50,110 nucleotides of DNA from Sulfitobacter sp. DFL-14 (GCF_003335585.1 NZ_QBFD01000038.1:183634-233743), one strand, 5' to 3'. Counted from the first letter of the stretch, positions 1 through 7,357 are shown. Program-made: numbers and translations. Notes: a model not told the origin generated them from the sequence alone.

Positions 1-177
1 GGTCAGCAGGAAGTTGTTCACCCCCTGGTAGGGTTCACCGCCCACGCGCAGGGGGCTAGAGCTGCCACCTGCGGTCCAGGGCTTGCGCCACGGCAGGACG
101 CCGCGCTCGATGATGCGGATGATTTCGTTTGTGATGACCTCGGAGGCATCGAATTTGGGCGTGCGGGATCGGGCCAT
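1..177 (-). CDS. ArdC-like antirestriction protein, N-terminal part
   Basis: The first 59 codons of a gene that runs off the left edge, read from ATG at 177. The segment has the pattern of the N-terminal ArdC/DUF1738 domain: a helix rich in Ile and Glu, then LPWRKPW, then G-x-PYQGVNNFLL. Proteins of this family, encoded on conjugative plasmids, bind single-stranded DNA and usually carry a C-terminal zinc metallopeptidase-like domain; they protect incoming plasmid DNA. That C-terminal part lies outside the window, so completeness cannot be judged. The location next to plasmid maintenance genes fits. Family call is fairly sure, function is by family only. Confidence 0.75.
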   Translation of the reverse strand, partial: MARSRTPKFDASEVITNEIIRIIERGVLPWRKPWTAGGSSSPLRVGGEPYQGVNNFLLT

Positions 178-217
178 GGCTGGCGTCCTTTCGAGTTTTG
201 GTGAGAGGGAGTGGTGA

Positions 218-703
218 CTAGGTTGACCGACAGGGCCGCGGATCGTTGGTGATGCTCGCGCCGAGCTGTTCGACCATGTCGATGTAGGTGGTCAGCGACA
301 CGGACCTGCCGGGACCCGAAGGTTCAGAGTCGTCCGATCCGTCCCGCGTCACCCGCGGCAGGTTCGCGAAGGCAATCACATCGGTGACGGGTCGGATATC
401 GATAAACGGGGTCCCTCGTGCGACCGCAAGAGTGGCCAAGGGAAAGCGCTCGATTGGCGCGAAGGTTGAAACGGTGGTCCAACCGAGATGGATGAATGTC
501 CCACCCTCTCCGCAGATCACATGCGCGTTAGGCAACAGCGCCGCCTGCTTCAGATAACCGAGATCACTTAGGACGGTCTCGCGCTCGCGCCGTTGTGCCT
601 GCCCCGTCTGGCCGGTTCGGCGTAGTTCCTTGTGTCGCCACCACGAGGCAGCGGTCGCGCGCAATACGCGCAAGACACCTGTTTGCATGAGAATGCCCTT
701 CAT
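218..703 (-). CDS. hypothetical protein, possible DUF1127-like N-terminus
   Basis: A 161-codon frame on the same strand as, and upstream of, the ArdC-like gene, 40 bases away. Residues about 10-45 form a basic helix (WWRHKELRRTG.. then LSDLGYL) that resembles the short DUF1127 motif of alphaproteobacteria; the rest (VICGEGGTFIHLGWTTVSTFAPIERFPLATL) is not recognised. No good ribosome binding site is seen before 703; a second ATG at 688 is possible. An overlapping frame on the plus strand (288-557) looks like a shadow. It may be a real accessory gene, but evidence is coding potential and position only. Confidence 0.4.
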   Translation of the reverse strand: MKGILMQTGVLRVLRATAASWWRHKELRRTGQTGQAQRRERETVLSDLGYLKQAALLPNAHVICGEGGTFIHLGWTTVSTFAPIERFPLATLAVARGTPFIDIRPVTDVIAFANLPRVTRDGSDDSEPSGPGRSVSLTTYIDMVEQLGASITNDPRPCRST

Positions 704-1040
704 CAGGAACGGCAGACCGGAATCCGGCTCGGACCCATCCGAGGGACCCCAAAGGCCCTCATCCGTCAGTCACAAAACCCGAAGGACACTTTCACTCTTT
801 AGGGATCTGATGCCGGAGATTGTTAAATGCGAAGCTCATGAGAACGCAGGATCCTGCACTTTCCGGCATCAGACCCCAATGAGGAACAGGATCAGGCCCG
901 GACACCCTCTTTCGGGCATCCTCAGGCCTGACCTCCCCCGGCCCTCCTCTTCCTCTCAAACCCCATGATTTCCGCAGGTGGCTTGATTTTGTTCCTGTTA
1001 TGTTCTATTTTAAGAACCACGCTAAGAAGGGAGATCCCCG
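704..1040. other. gene-free stretch with nested inverted repeats
   Basis: No convincing gene. It holds a 12-bp perfect inverted repeat (806-817 and 862-873), a 12-bp palindrome GCAGGATCCTGC inside its loop (846-857), a GCCCG/CGGGC hairpin (896-900 and 913-917) and the palindrome TCAGGCCTGA (922-931). The last part (about 985-1040) is the likely promoter and leader of the 97-residue gene that starts at 1041. Confidence 0.5.
806..873. repeat. inverted repeat, 12-bp arms
   Basis: TCTGATGCCGGA at 806-817 is matched exactly by TCCGGCATCAGA at 862-873, with a 44-bp loop that contains its own perfect palindrome GCAGGATCCTGC (846-857). The spacing is too long for a simple terminator. It could be a recombination, transfer or protein-binding site of the plasmid backbone; nothing in the sequence decides between these. 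Confidence 0.6.
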
Positions 1041-1334
1041 ATGGAAAGCACCACTTACGCCCTGCCCGCGACGCCCAAGCAGATCGCCTATGCGCTCGCG
1101 CTGGCCTTGCGCAACCAGACGCTTTTGCCGTGGGAGGTTCAGCAAGATCGGCGATCCTTGAGTGCCTGGATCGACGCACAAGCCAAACTGAACCTGGGCG
1201 CGCAGGACAGCCGCCCGACATCGAAGCAGGTCGCCTTTGCCGAGCGCCTCGCCCGCATCAAGCGCCGCGCCGTGCCGGACGAATGCTTCCGCGACAAGGA
1301 GCTGATGTCAAAATGGATCGATGGGAATAAATGA
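1041..1334 (+). CDS. small plasmid protein made of two related repeats
   Basis: A 97-residue protein with a good ribosome binding site (AAGGGAG, 1027-1033) before ATG 1041. It consists of two copies of one motif: residues about 9-47 (TPKQIAYALALALR...LP...DRRSLSAWID) and about 57-96 (TSKQVAFAERLARIK...VPDECFRDKELMSKWID). The shared pattern is T/S-x-KQ-x(2)-A/F-A-x(2)-LA, then P, D, L-S-x-WID. I have seen this type of repeat in plasmid-encoded and helicase-associated proteins, but its role is not known to me. No catalytic motif or membrane segment. A small DNA- or protein-binding module is a guess. Confidence 0.7.
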   Translation: MESTTYALPATPKQIAYALALALRNQTLLPWEVQQDRRSLSAWIDAQAKLNLGAQDSRPTSKQVAFAERLARIKRRAVPDECFRDKELMSKWIDGNK

Positions 1335-1362
1335 AGCTGGGTAGCCCCTGCGGTGATTGAGA

Positions 1363-1779
1363 CTACTTCAGCCGATCAACAATCGATGCCCCGCCCGACC
1401 TGGCAAGCGCGATCAGGCTGGACTGGATTTTGGATGTGAAGACGGAACTGAACGTACCGATGGGCGTGCGGTCCTCCCAGACATAGGACCGCTCCAGAAT
1501 ATCGGTGTTGATCTCGTCCAGCATGACCCATTTGCGGACATGGGTCTCCAACCCCACACGCTGCGACTCGATCTGTGGCACCTCGATGCACTTGCGCGAG
1601 GGCAAGGGCGGTTGCGTCGTGATCGGCAGGATGAACACCACGGTCTCGCTATCGGACTTGGCGACAGTGACGGCGATACAGACAGGCCGTGTCTTGCGGC
1701 CCTCGGTCTCGCCCGCCATCTGCTCGCGGTTCCACAGGAACGGATAGCGGAAAACCTCTCCAGCACTCGGCTTAGTCAT
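1363..1779 (-). CDS. PemK/MazF-like toxin of a type II toxin-antitoxin pair
   Basis: A 138-residue protein. The N-terminal pattern (GEVFRYPFLW...EGRKTRPVCIAV) resembles the beta-barrel start of plasmid PemK-type growth inhibitors, where the charged residues before RPV are part of the RNase surface; the C-terminal half (GTFSSVFTSKIQSSLIALARSG) is helical. Its ATG at 1779 overlaps the last 8 bases of the antitoxin gene, the usual antitoxin-first order with translational coupling. It probably acts as an mRNA interferase that kills plasmid-free daughter cells. It is longer than MazF (about 110 residues) and distant from it, so the enzymatic activity is inferred from family and context. Confidence 0.7.
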   Translation of the reverse strand: MTKPSAGEVFRYPFLWNREQMAGETEGRKTRPVCIAVTVAKSDSETVVFILPITTQPPLPSRKCIEVPQIESQRVGLETHVRKWVMLDEINTDILERSYVWEDRTPIGTFSSVFTSKIQSSLIALARSGGASIVDRLK

Positions 1780-2026
1780 CAGCCTGCGTCAAGTCCCGCT
1801 CGAGCCCTTCTATCATCAGCGCCTTGAGATCCTCGGGCATCTCGTCAACCATATGAGCCTGTTGTGTGGCCCCCCGGGTGAGGTGCTGGTACTGGTCCAT
1901 GCTCATCAGCACGAATTTCGGCTTGCGATGTTTGGTGATCGCAATCGGCGACCGAATGGCCGCGTCGAACAGGTCACTTGTGTGCCGCGTCAGGTCGGCC
2001 GCCTTGAACTCGGGAAGCTCATTCAT
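1772..2026 (-). CDS. Phd/YefM-family antitoxin
   Basis: An 84-residue protein starting MNELPEFKAADLTRHTSDLFDAAIRSPIAITKHRKPKFVLMSMDQYQ, a textbook Phd/YefM N-terminal fold: a DNA-binding dimer followed by a flexible acidic tail (EDLKALMIEGLERDL) that wraps the toxin. I chose ATG 2026 because GGAG lies 9 bases upstream; ATG 2041 is an in-frame alternative, and anything earlier would run through the operator palindrome at 2046-2067. The stop overlaps the start of the PemK-like toxin gene. It should neutralise the toxin and repress the operon. Confidence 0.85.
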   Translation of the reverse strand: MNELPEFKAADLTRHTSDLFDAAIRSPIAITKHRKPKFVLMSMDQYQHLTRGATQQAHMVDEMPEDLKALMIEGLERDLTQADD

Positions 2027-2045
2027 GATCAGGGTCTCCATTTGT

Positions 2046-2067
2046 CCAGAATATACATACATTCTGG
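2046..2067 (-). promoter_or_regulatory. operator palindrome of the toxin-antitoxin operon
   Basis: CCAGAAT (2046-2052) and ATTCTGG (2061-2067) form a perfect 7-bp inverted repeat with an 8-bp spacer, directly upstream of the antitoxin start. Phd/YefM antitoxins repress their operons by binding such a site. Binding is inferred. Confidence 0.55.
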
Positions 2068-2103
2068 ATATTCTGCAAGAGATGGGTTGAGCCCTTCCAT
2101 GTG

Positions 2104-2528
2104 TCATCCGAACCGCCGCACGGTCTCAGTGTAGGTGTACTCATAGGCGGTGTTGCCGTCTTCAATGGACTCGTCCGAGGTCAGGTGGTCGTAGCCGCGA
2201 GAGACTGCCAACCCGCCGTAGCGGTCAAACATGACGAAGGCCCCTGCCCGCCCGATGTCTGTCAGATTGAAGGCTATCGGCCGGATCTCGATCGTTTGGA
2301 TCTCTGCTTCCAACATGCCAAGCTGCGTATCGATCTCCGGGGGCTCTCATCTTGTCTAGCGTACTCTTTTTCCAAGGCCTGATACTCGGAGAGTAGTTTG
2401 GTATGGGTCGCTTCTTCATCCGTGACCAGCCAATCGAGCAGCATTGTGCCACCCTCAGCGTTATAAGCATTAACACAGACAAAGACGGCGGTAAGTTTGG
2501 CCACCTGGGCCGAGGCGTCTGTGAACAT
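2104..2528 (-). pseudogene. frameshifted remnant of a ParB-family plasmid protein
   Basis: Two frames on the minus strand join into one protein-like stretch. The upstream part (2528 to about 2345) reads TMLLDWLVTDEEATHTKLLSEYQALEKEYARQDESP; the downstream part (about 2345 to 2104) reads MLEAEIQTIEIRPIAFNLTDIGRAGAFVMFDRYGGLAVSRGYDH. In the large ParB-like proteins of rhizobial and rhodobacterial plasmids this order is continuous: a coiled linker (EYEALEAEYAEADELP), then RAG-x-FV-x-D-x-G-x-L-x-V-x-RGY. The N-terminal ParB nuclease/CTPase-like domain and the C-terminal region are both absent. So this is a central fragment with a frameshift near 2345. It sits between the toxin-antitoxin pair and repC and marks a past rearrangement. 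Confidence 0.65.
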
Positions 2529-2730
2529 CTAGCAAACCTGGAATGGCTTCTTGTTCCATGATAAGTTGATCACATCCCAGACCTGCACCTGACGCGGGTG
2601 ATCTGGGTTAACCTTCAAACCACCATTCTTCTTCTTGATGATCGTATGGTTTGAAGTGTGCCGCATCTGTCTCTTGATCTTCGATGGCTAAGCAGACTCA
2701 CCAGCCGGTCGAGTTTATGTGGCAAGAGCA

Positions 2731-3813
2731 TCAGTTTCCTTGCCTCATCATAGCGTCGAGGTAGGCGTTGTTGTTTTTCACTTGTCCTGTGCTGGCTCTG
2801 AAAATCAATTCGTCGAGTGCAATAAGGAGCTGCCCTGGACCTCGTTCTTTAAGGTGTTTCATGATCCTGCCTTGTTCTATTCTTAGCAATTTTCCGACAT
2901 CGGCCAATATTTCGAGAACTGATTGATGATCTCTTGGTTCATGTGGGAAGAAGTCCGATACGTTTTTCAGGTCCGTCCAAGCCATAATTGTTGGATCTCG
3001 GCGTTCCTGAAAACCAGCGGTGCTGTGCGCATCTGCACTATCCTTTTTTATATTCAATCTTGTGAGTTCTACGTGCCGGACATTTTGTCCGTCGTCGCCG
3101 GACATTTGGTCGGGCATTGTTTCCTGAGCATCATGGTTTCCGGCCGGAAACTCTCTGATGGTCGCTCCGACCAACTCTGCCAGCCTCTTGATAAGCTCTA
3201 TGATTTCGTCGGCTTTGAGAGTTGCACGGCGTAGGATGTTCCGTACGTTCTGGAGAAATGAGACAGTCTCGACATCCTTTGCTTGGCGCAAAGCCTCGAC
3301 ACGAAGAGCCAGTGCCTCCGCTTTGAGTGACCGCAGCTTTTCCTGATCGCCCACAAGCTGTTCTGCGTGTTCGGTGAGCTCTCTTTCCCGATCATACATT
3401 GGCTGCAGATCGAAGCCAAAGGCATCTCTGATCAATCCACCGTAGCGAAGAGGGAACCGTTTGCGGGTTGCGCTATCTCTGCGCTGAATCAGCCCGGCAT
3501 CCACGAGGTGTCCGATACACCGTCGAATCGTTCTCTCGTTCAGGCCGTTCGTTCTCTCAGACAATGATGCGTTTGAGGGAAAGACGATAGTCATTGGAGC
3601 TGTTTGTCCGGCCTTCTTCGGCATGAAGCTGATCAAGGCCTGCAGTGTTACCAGGTCATTTGGTGTCAGACCGAGTTCTTTGCGAAGCGCTCGGATCGGC
3701 TCGATGACCCTGTACGGGTTCGTACCGGGTACAGAAGATCGTTCCGCCAAGGCGGGTGTGTGAGAAAATACCTGTCTCATGATGATGTCGGCTGAAAAAG
3801 CTTCCCCGTTCAC
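2731..3813 (-). CDS. repC: plasmid replication initiator RepC
   Basis: A 360-residue RepC protein. The N-terminal half has the family core (NPYRVIEPIRALRKELGLTPNDLVTLQALISF...VFPSNASLSERTNGLNERTIRRCIGHLVDAGLIQRRDS..KRFPLR), a winged-helix DNA-binding domain; a helical segment and a C-terminal domain follow. RepC initiates replication in cis, normally at an origin inside its own gene; the AT-rich run around 3036-3065 is a candidate unwinding region. The first possible start is GTG 3813; ATG 3780 (MRQVFSHTP) is the alternative, and neither has a clear ribosome binding site. Expression is probably limited by the antisense RNA encoded opposite its leader. A perfect parS palindrome lies inside the gene (3136-3151). 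Confidence 0.93.
   Translation of the reverse strand: MNGEAFSADIIMRQVFSHTPALAERSSVPGTNPYRVIEPIRALRKELGLTPNDLVTLQALISFMPKKAGQTAPMTIVFPSNASLSERTNGLNERTIRRCIGHLVDAGLIQRRDSATRKRFPLRYGGLIRDAFGFDLQPMYDRERELTEHAEQLVGDQEKLRSLKAEALALRVEALRQAKDVETVSFLQNVRNILRRATLKADEIIELIKRLAELVGATIREFPAGNHDAQETMPDQMSGDDGQNVRHVELTRLNIKKDSADAHSTAGFQERRDPTIMAWTDLKNVSDFFPHEPRDHQSVLEILADVGKLLRIEQGRIMKHLKERGPGQLLIALDELIFRASTGQVKNNNAYLDAMMRQGN
3136..3151. promoter_or_regulatory. parS-like centromere site inside repC
   Basis: GTTTCCGGCCGGAAAC is a perfect 16-bp palindrome and fits the RepABC parS consensus GTT-N4-GC-N4-AAC. The same 16-mer occurs at 4299-4314, and a copy with one change at 5694-5709, one in each rep gene. 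RepB should bind here. Confidence 0.8.
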
Positions 3814-3824
3814 CGCGAACGGTG

Positions 3825-3853
3825 TTGAAAACGATTCGGCTTCGGGGTATCAA
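3825..3853 (+). promoter_or_regulatory. promoter of the repB-repC antisense RNA
   Basis: TTGAAA (3825-3830) and TATCAA (3848-3853) are separated by 17 bp, a good sigma-70-type promoter pointing against the rep operon, just upstream of the hairpin at 3877-3903. Position and direction match the counter-transcribed RNA promoter of RepABC plasmids. Confidence 0.65.
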
Positions 3854-3859
3854 TCAGGT

Positions 3860-3914
3860 GTCTAAGCTAATCGAGGCCCTTCGGAAGCACTGCTTTCGGG
3901 GGGTCTTTCCTTTT
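3860..3914 (+). ncRNA. counter-transcribed RNA (inc-alpha type)
   Basis: RepABC plasmids encode a small RNA of about 50-60 nucleotides on the opposite strand in the repB-repC gap; it base-pairs with the repC leader, lowers RepC synthesis and sets copy number and incompatibility. Here the 122-bp gap (3814-3935) holds, on the plus strand, a promoter (3825-3853), a predicted start near 3860 and a strong hairpin with a T-rich tail ending near 3914. Predicted length is about 55 nucleotides, the family's usual size. No homology search was done; ends are approximate. Confidence 0.7.
3877..3914 (+). terminator. terminator hairpin of the antisense RNA
   Basis: A 12-bp stem (3877-3888 with 3892-3903, three G-T pairs) around the loop ACT is followed by TCTTTCCTTTT. 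Read on the minus strand, the same hairpin would sit in the repC leader, where it can take part in attenuation. Confidence 0.7.
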
Positions 3915-3935
3915 CTGGCCTGTCCTCCTTTCTGC

Positions 3936-5006
3936 TCAGTTTTCGTTATCGTCTATGTCAGGACCATCAAGATCCTGATCCCTGCCGGAGACTGGGTTAC
4001 CTATGGGTTCCATTTTCTCTGGGGTAATGATCTGCCCTGGACCAGCGGCCTTCGCGTTCGCCAACGCGAGAAGAGCGGCCTCTGGATTCTCAGAGATCCA
4101 CTTATGAAGCCCGTCATCTCCGTTCTTGACGGTGATGATCACGTTTCTTTTGGTGACCTTCACCATCCCGAGTTTTGTCTTGATTGCCGATGGGGCAGGG
4201 GGCTTGTGCTGTTTCAGGAGCCCTTCGAAGATCGCAAAGCGTTCGTCGGAGGTCTTGCCTGAACCTCTGGATTCCATGAGAGCATCATGGAATTCTCGGT
4301 TTCCGGCCGGAAACCCGTCATCTCCAGAGAAGCCAAGGCTCTCATAAGACTTTGCGGCAGCATACCAACGATCCCGTCCAACCCCTGGTGCCGCCCCGAT
4401 CTTTTGGATGAGTTCAGTCGGAATACAGGAAGTGACTTGTTTCATGCGAGCAAGTCCCGTGAGCTTGTCACCGGCTTTCCTGGCTTTCTGATCGATGTTG
4501 AGGGCGTCACAGACCAGTCCCTCATCCTTGCCGGACTCTATGAGAGAACGTGCAAACAGGGCTTTCTCGATCCAGCTGAGGTCTTTTCGGAAGCTGTTCT
4601 CTTGGCCTTGTGCAAGAATCGCTTGATCCTCATCCAAGCCTCTGATGAGAGCCTTTGCGGGCTTGCCAATAAGTCGAAGGGCCGCTAATCGTCTGCGCCC
4701 ATAGATGATCCTGTACCGCCCCCCTTCGGGGCTCAGTAGTATCGGGATAAGCTGTCCCTGCTTGTCAATGCTTTCAGCCAGTTCCCTGATGTCATCTTCG
4801 TCATCCAGGGCCAGACGATCCTGGAACTCGGAATCATCAATAAGGTCGGTACTGATTTCTTGAATTGAAGATTGTGCCGCATCCTGAAGAGAACGGGCCA
4901 TTCCCGAAAGGGCAGGGGCTCGTGACTGGGTTCGAGTCGGAGAAATCGACGAGCTCTGCTGCTTTTCTTCATCCTCGGGAATGTCGAATGTGACTTTGCG
5001 GGCCAT
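3936..5006 (-). CDS. repB: plasmid partition protein RepB (ParB family)
   Basis: A 356-residue ParB-type protein. After a polar N-terminus it shows the ParB domain (DLIDDSEFQDRLALDDEDDIRELAESIDKQGQLIPILL...YRIIYGRRRLAALRLIGKPAKALI...EDQAILAQGQENSFRKDLSWIEKA) including the arginine-rich GRRR box of the CTP-binding surface, then a helix-turn-helix region and a helical C-terminus. RepB loads at parS and works with RepA to segregate the plasmid; with RepA it also represses the operon. Its ATG overlaps the repA stop by one base (TAATG), so translation is coupled. A perfect parS-like palindrome lies in the gene at 4299-4314. Confidence 0.93.
   Translation of the reverse strand: MARKVTFDIPEDEEKQQSSSISPTRTQSRAPALSGMARSLQDAAQSSIQEISTDLIDDSEFQDRLALDDEDDIRELAESIDKQGQLIPILLSPEGGRYRIIYGRRRLAALRLIGKPAKALIRGLDEDQAILAQGQENSFRKDLSWIEKALFARSLIESGKDEGLVCDALNIDQKARKAGDKLTGLARMKQVTSCIPTELIQKIGAAPGVGRDRWYAAAKSYESLGFSGDDGFPAGNREFHDALMESRGSGKTSDERFAIFEGLLKQHKPPAPSAIKTKLGMVKVTKRNVIITVKNGDDGLHKWISENPEAALLALANAKAAGPGQIITPEKMEPIGNPVSGRDQDLDGPDIDDNEN
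4299..4314. promoter_or_regulatory. parS-like centromere site inside repB
   Basis: Identical to the 16-bp palindrome at 3136-3151 (GTTTCCGGCCGGAAAC). It lies within the coding sequence for residues around 231-236 of RepB. Confidence 0.8.
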
Positions 5007-6193
5007 TACTTACGCCCCCATGCCGTTTTGATGAGCCCTTCGACTTCCGCCACAACCCCGTTGATGGACTCGATAGCCCGATCGTACGTCTGGCGATGAA
5101 AATCCGTTCTGGCGATCTCGAACAGTGTCTGTTGCGTGAGCCCAGCGTCAGAGACTGCGGAGGATTTCAGGAAAGGCTGAGTAAGAACGTCATCCGTGAA
5201 CATGGTCCGCAGGAATGCCGCCATCTGGGTTTGGGGGCCGTCATTGGGCTCGAAACGAGTGATTAGAAATCTCATGAAGTCCCAGTCGGGCGACGCGCCC
5301 ACATCAGCAATTGTTGCCATGAGGCTGGATGTGAGCTGCAGGAATTGGGCCATCGAGGCGACGTCAAGCATGCTTGGAATGACAGTGACGACTAGGGATG
5401 TCGACGCTACCAAAGCCGATAGTGTGGTAAACCCGAGTTGCGGTGGGCAGTCGATGACGACAATGTCGTAGTCTGTCTCGACTTCATTAATGCAAAGGGC
5501 AAGCCGCTGATAGAACGGCGGCCTGATATTGTTTCGAAGGGCGTGTGCGGTTTCGGTCTCGAACTCAGAGAGCAACAAGCCGGCCGCGGCTAGATCGAGG
5601 TTGTGGAAATACGTTTTGCGCACAACGTCTCTAAATGGGATAGGGTCCTCGTACCGAAGAGCATCGTACACCGTTCCGGCCTCAGGAAAGTCGATTTCCG
5701 GCCGGAAACCGAACATGGTGGTCATTGAGGCTTGTGGGTCGAGATCGATTGCCAGAACTCGATAACCATCAAGGGCAAGCTTTTGGGCCAGATGGATCGC
5801 CGTTGTCGTCTTCCCAGCGCCCCCTTTGAAGTTGGCGATCGAAATGATCTGGATATGCTCCCCATCCCGACGACGAGGAACGATATGCTGGAACTTGGTG
5901 CTTGACCGGGCTATTTCGTGGCGCGCTATATCGATTTGCTCTGCAGTGTAGAACCTGCGGCCGCGGGCGTCTGTCTCGATATCACCGAGATCGAGCTTGT
6001 CCTCGAAAAACATCTTCCGCAAAAAATCTTGGCTTACACCGAGGATCTGGGCAACTTCCGTGGATGAGAAGCGTCTGAGAGCCTTTCGTTCATCAGGTAG
6101 AAACGACTTGCGCATATTCACATCAAGCGATTTGCTTAGACGTGTCGCCATCGTTTGGATCTTTTGATCCATTCTGATCCGCTGCTCGTTCAT
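5006..6193 (-). CDS. repA: plasmid partition ATPase RepA (ParA family)
   Basis: A 395-residue RepA. The N-terminal 100 residues carry a MerR-like helix-turn-helix (FSSTEVAQILGVSQDFLRKMFFE...RRFYTAEQID) typical of RepABC RepA. The ATPase core follows, with the deviant Walker A motif KGGAGKTTT at 123-131, the Walker A-prime/B motifs (LAIDLDPQASMT and IVVIDCPPQLGF) and a C-terminal helical part. It is first in the rep operon (repA-repB-repC), reading leftwards. It drives segregation through ATP-dependent DNA binding and represses its own promoter. A parS-like palindrome with one mismatch lies inside the gene at 5694-5709. Confidence 0.95.
   Translation of the reverse strand: MNEQRIRMDQKIQTMATRLSKSLDVNMRKSFLPDERKALRRFSSTEVAQILGVSQDFLRKMFFEDKLDLGDIETDARGRRFYTAEQIDIARHEIARSSTKFQHIVPRRRDGEHIQIISIANFKGGAGKTTTAIHLAQKLALDGYRVLAIDLDPQASMTTMFGFRPEIDFPEAGTVYDALRYEDPIPFRDVVRKTYFHNLDLAAAGLLLSEFETETAHALRNNIRPPFYQRLALCINEVETDYDIVVIDCPPQLGFTTLSALVASTSLVVTVIPSMLDVASMAQFLQLTSSLMATIADVGASPDWDFMRFLITRFEPNDGPQTQMAAFLRTMFTDDVLTQPFLKSSAVSDAGLTQQTLFEIARTDFHRQTYDRAIESINGVVAEVEGLIKTAWGRK
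5694..5709. promoter_or_regulatory. parS-like site inside repA, one mismatch
   Basis: ATTTCCGGCCGGAAAC differs from the two other copies only in the first base; the inner 14 bp (5695-5708) are a perfect palindrome. A further half-site CCGGAAAC is seen upstream of repA at 6247-6254. Confidence 0.65.
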
Positions 6194-6361
6194 GCCCGTC
6201 CCGCCGCCCGTCTTCCGGGTCTATCTTGAGAAGGAACGCAAAACCGCCGGAAACTGATGGTTAGCGTTCTTCCGCAAAAATGTCAGGAAAGCGTTTGACA
6301 GGCAAGGATTTTTTCAAATGGTGGGCCGGTATCCCGTGAAATCAATTATTTACAATGACTT

Positions 6362-6389
6362 ATCTTATTTCGCGGATCCAGCGCGTCAA
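6362..6389 (-). promoter_or_regulatory. candidate promoter of the repABC operon
   Basis: On the minus strand, TTGACG (6389-6384) and TAAGAT (6367-6362) are separated by 16 bp. This would give a leader of roughly 160 bases before repA. The only other notable element in 6194-6361 is the parS-like half-site at 6247-6254. Confidence 0.5.
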
Positions 6390-6475
6390 GTGCTTGTGTC
6401 GCTGCCATCTCTTAAACGCAAGATGTACCCGATTCACATAGGCGGTTTTGCTTCCAAAGAACGAATCTGAGTCTC

Positions 6476-7357
6476 TTAAATCATTCCCAGACTCTCGGCT
6501 CGCTCCAACAGCATCTTGACCGATGAGGGCTGCCATCTCGTTCGGCCACGGGGCGTGCGTTCGCGCATAGATTCCAGCCGTTCACAGATCGCTTGAAGCG
6601 TGATGTCAGGATCTGCGCCCTTGATGCCAGCAATAATGGCGGGCAGGCGATCGTCCGTTTCGCGGCGCCCGGCGCGGGCCAGCGCCTCGGTAGGCAGGAA
6701 GCCGTCGCGGACATAGGCCTTCACAGCGCGCAGCAGACGGCTTTGGGTCCAGCGACGCGCCTCGGGCAAGGGGCCGTTGATGATGCGCAGCACGTCCTCC
6801 CAAGCCAAGCCGGGTCGCAACCGGCGCACGTGGGGCACCCAATCTTGTGCCGTCTCGTTCAAACGCTCCATGTAGCCGTCCTGTCGCGCCAGCCGCACTT
6901 TGCGAAGAGCGGCAGGGTCTTTGGCCCGCAGCCCAGGGTTCCCGCCAACGCGGCCCTTTGTGCGCGCGCTGGCGAGGCCGGCCTTGGTGCGTTCCCGGAT
7001 CAGGGCGCGCTCGAACTCGGCCGCAGCGCCCAAGACCTGCAGCGTGAACTTGCCTTGCGGGGATCCGGTGTCGATCGGGTCCTGAATGGAACGAAAGAAT
7101 GCGCCCTTGGCCTCCAGCCGCTCGATCACCTCCAGCAGATGCGACAGGGATCGCGCGAGGCGGTCAATCCGCACGACCAGCAGCGTGTCGCCCTTGCCGA
7201 TGCGCTCCAGCACCCGCGCAAGCACCGGCCGCGCACGATTGCCGCCCGAGGCCTGTTCCTCATGGATCTCGGCGCAGCCTGCGGATTTCAGGGCCTGCGA
7301 CTGGGGCAGGGGGGTCTGATCCTCGGTTGAGACGCGCGCATAGCCAATCAGGGGCAT
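6476..7357 (-). CDS. serine recombinase (resolvase/invertase type)
   Basis: A 293-residue site-specific recombinase. The resolvase catalytic domain is complete: YARVSTEDQ with the nucleophile Ser10, VVRIDRLARSLSHLLEVIERLEAKG with the arginines that activate the phosphate, and GAAAEFERALIRERTKAGLASARTKGRVGG as the E helix. The C-terminal part (about 140-293) is longer than in Tn3 resolvases and contains a helix-turn-helix-like WEDVLRIING...WTQSRLLRAVKAYV. I took ATG 7357; a TTG one codon earlier is possible. It probably resolves plasmid multimers or once belonged to a transposon. No res-like repeat was recognised next to it. Confidence 0.85.
   Translation of the reverse strand: MPLIGYARVSTEDQTPLPQSQALKSAGCAEIHEEQASGGNRARPVLARVLERIGKGDTLLVVRIDRLARSLSHLLEVIERLEAKGAFFRSIQDPIDTGSPQGKFTLQVLGAAAEFERALIRERTKAGLASARTKGRVGGNPGLRAKDPAALRKVRLARQDGYMERLNETAQDWVPHVRRLRPGLAWEDVLRIINGPLPEARRWTQSRLLRAVKAYVRDGFLPTEALARAGRRETDDRLPAIIAGIKGADPDITLQAICERLESMRERTPRGRTRWQPSSVKMLLERAESLGMI

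Noticed and set aside
2529..2730. Possible small gene between the ParB remnant and repC on the minus strand (Lys-rich frame around 2533-2655)
   Set aside because: No start codon with a ribosome binding site and no recognisable family; too short to support.
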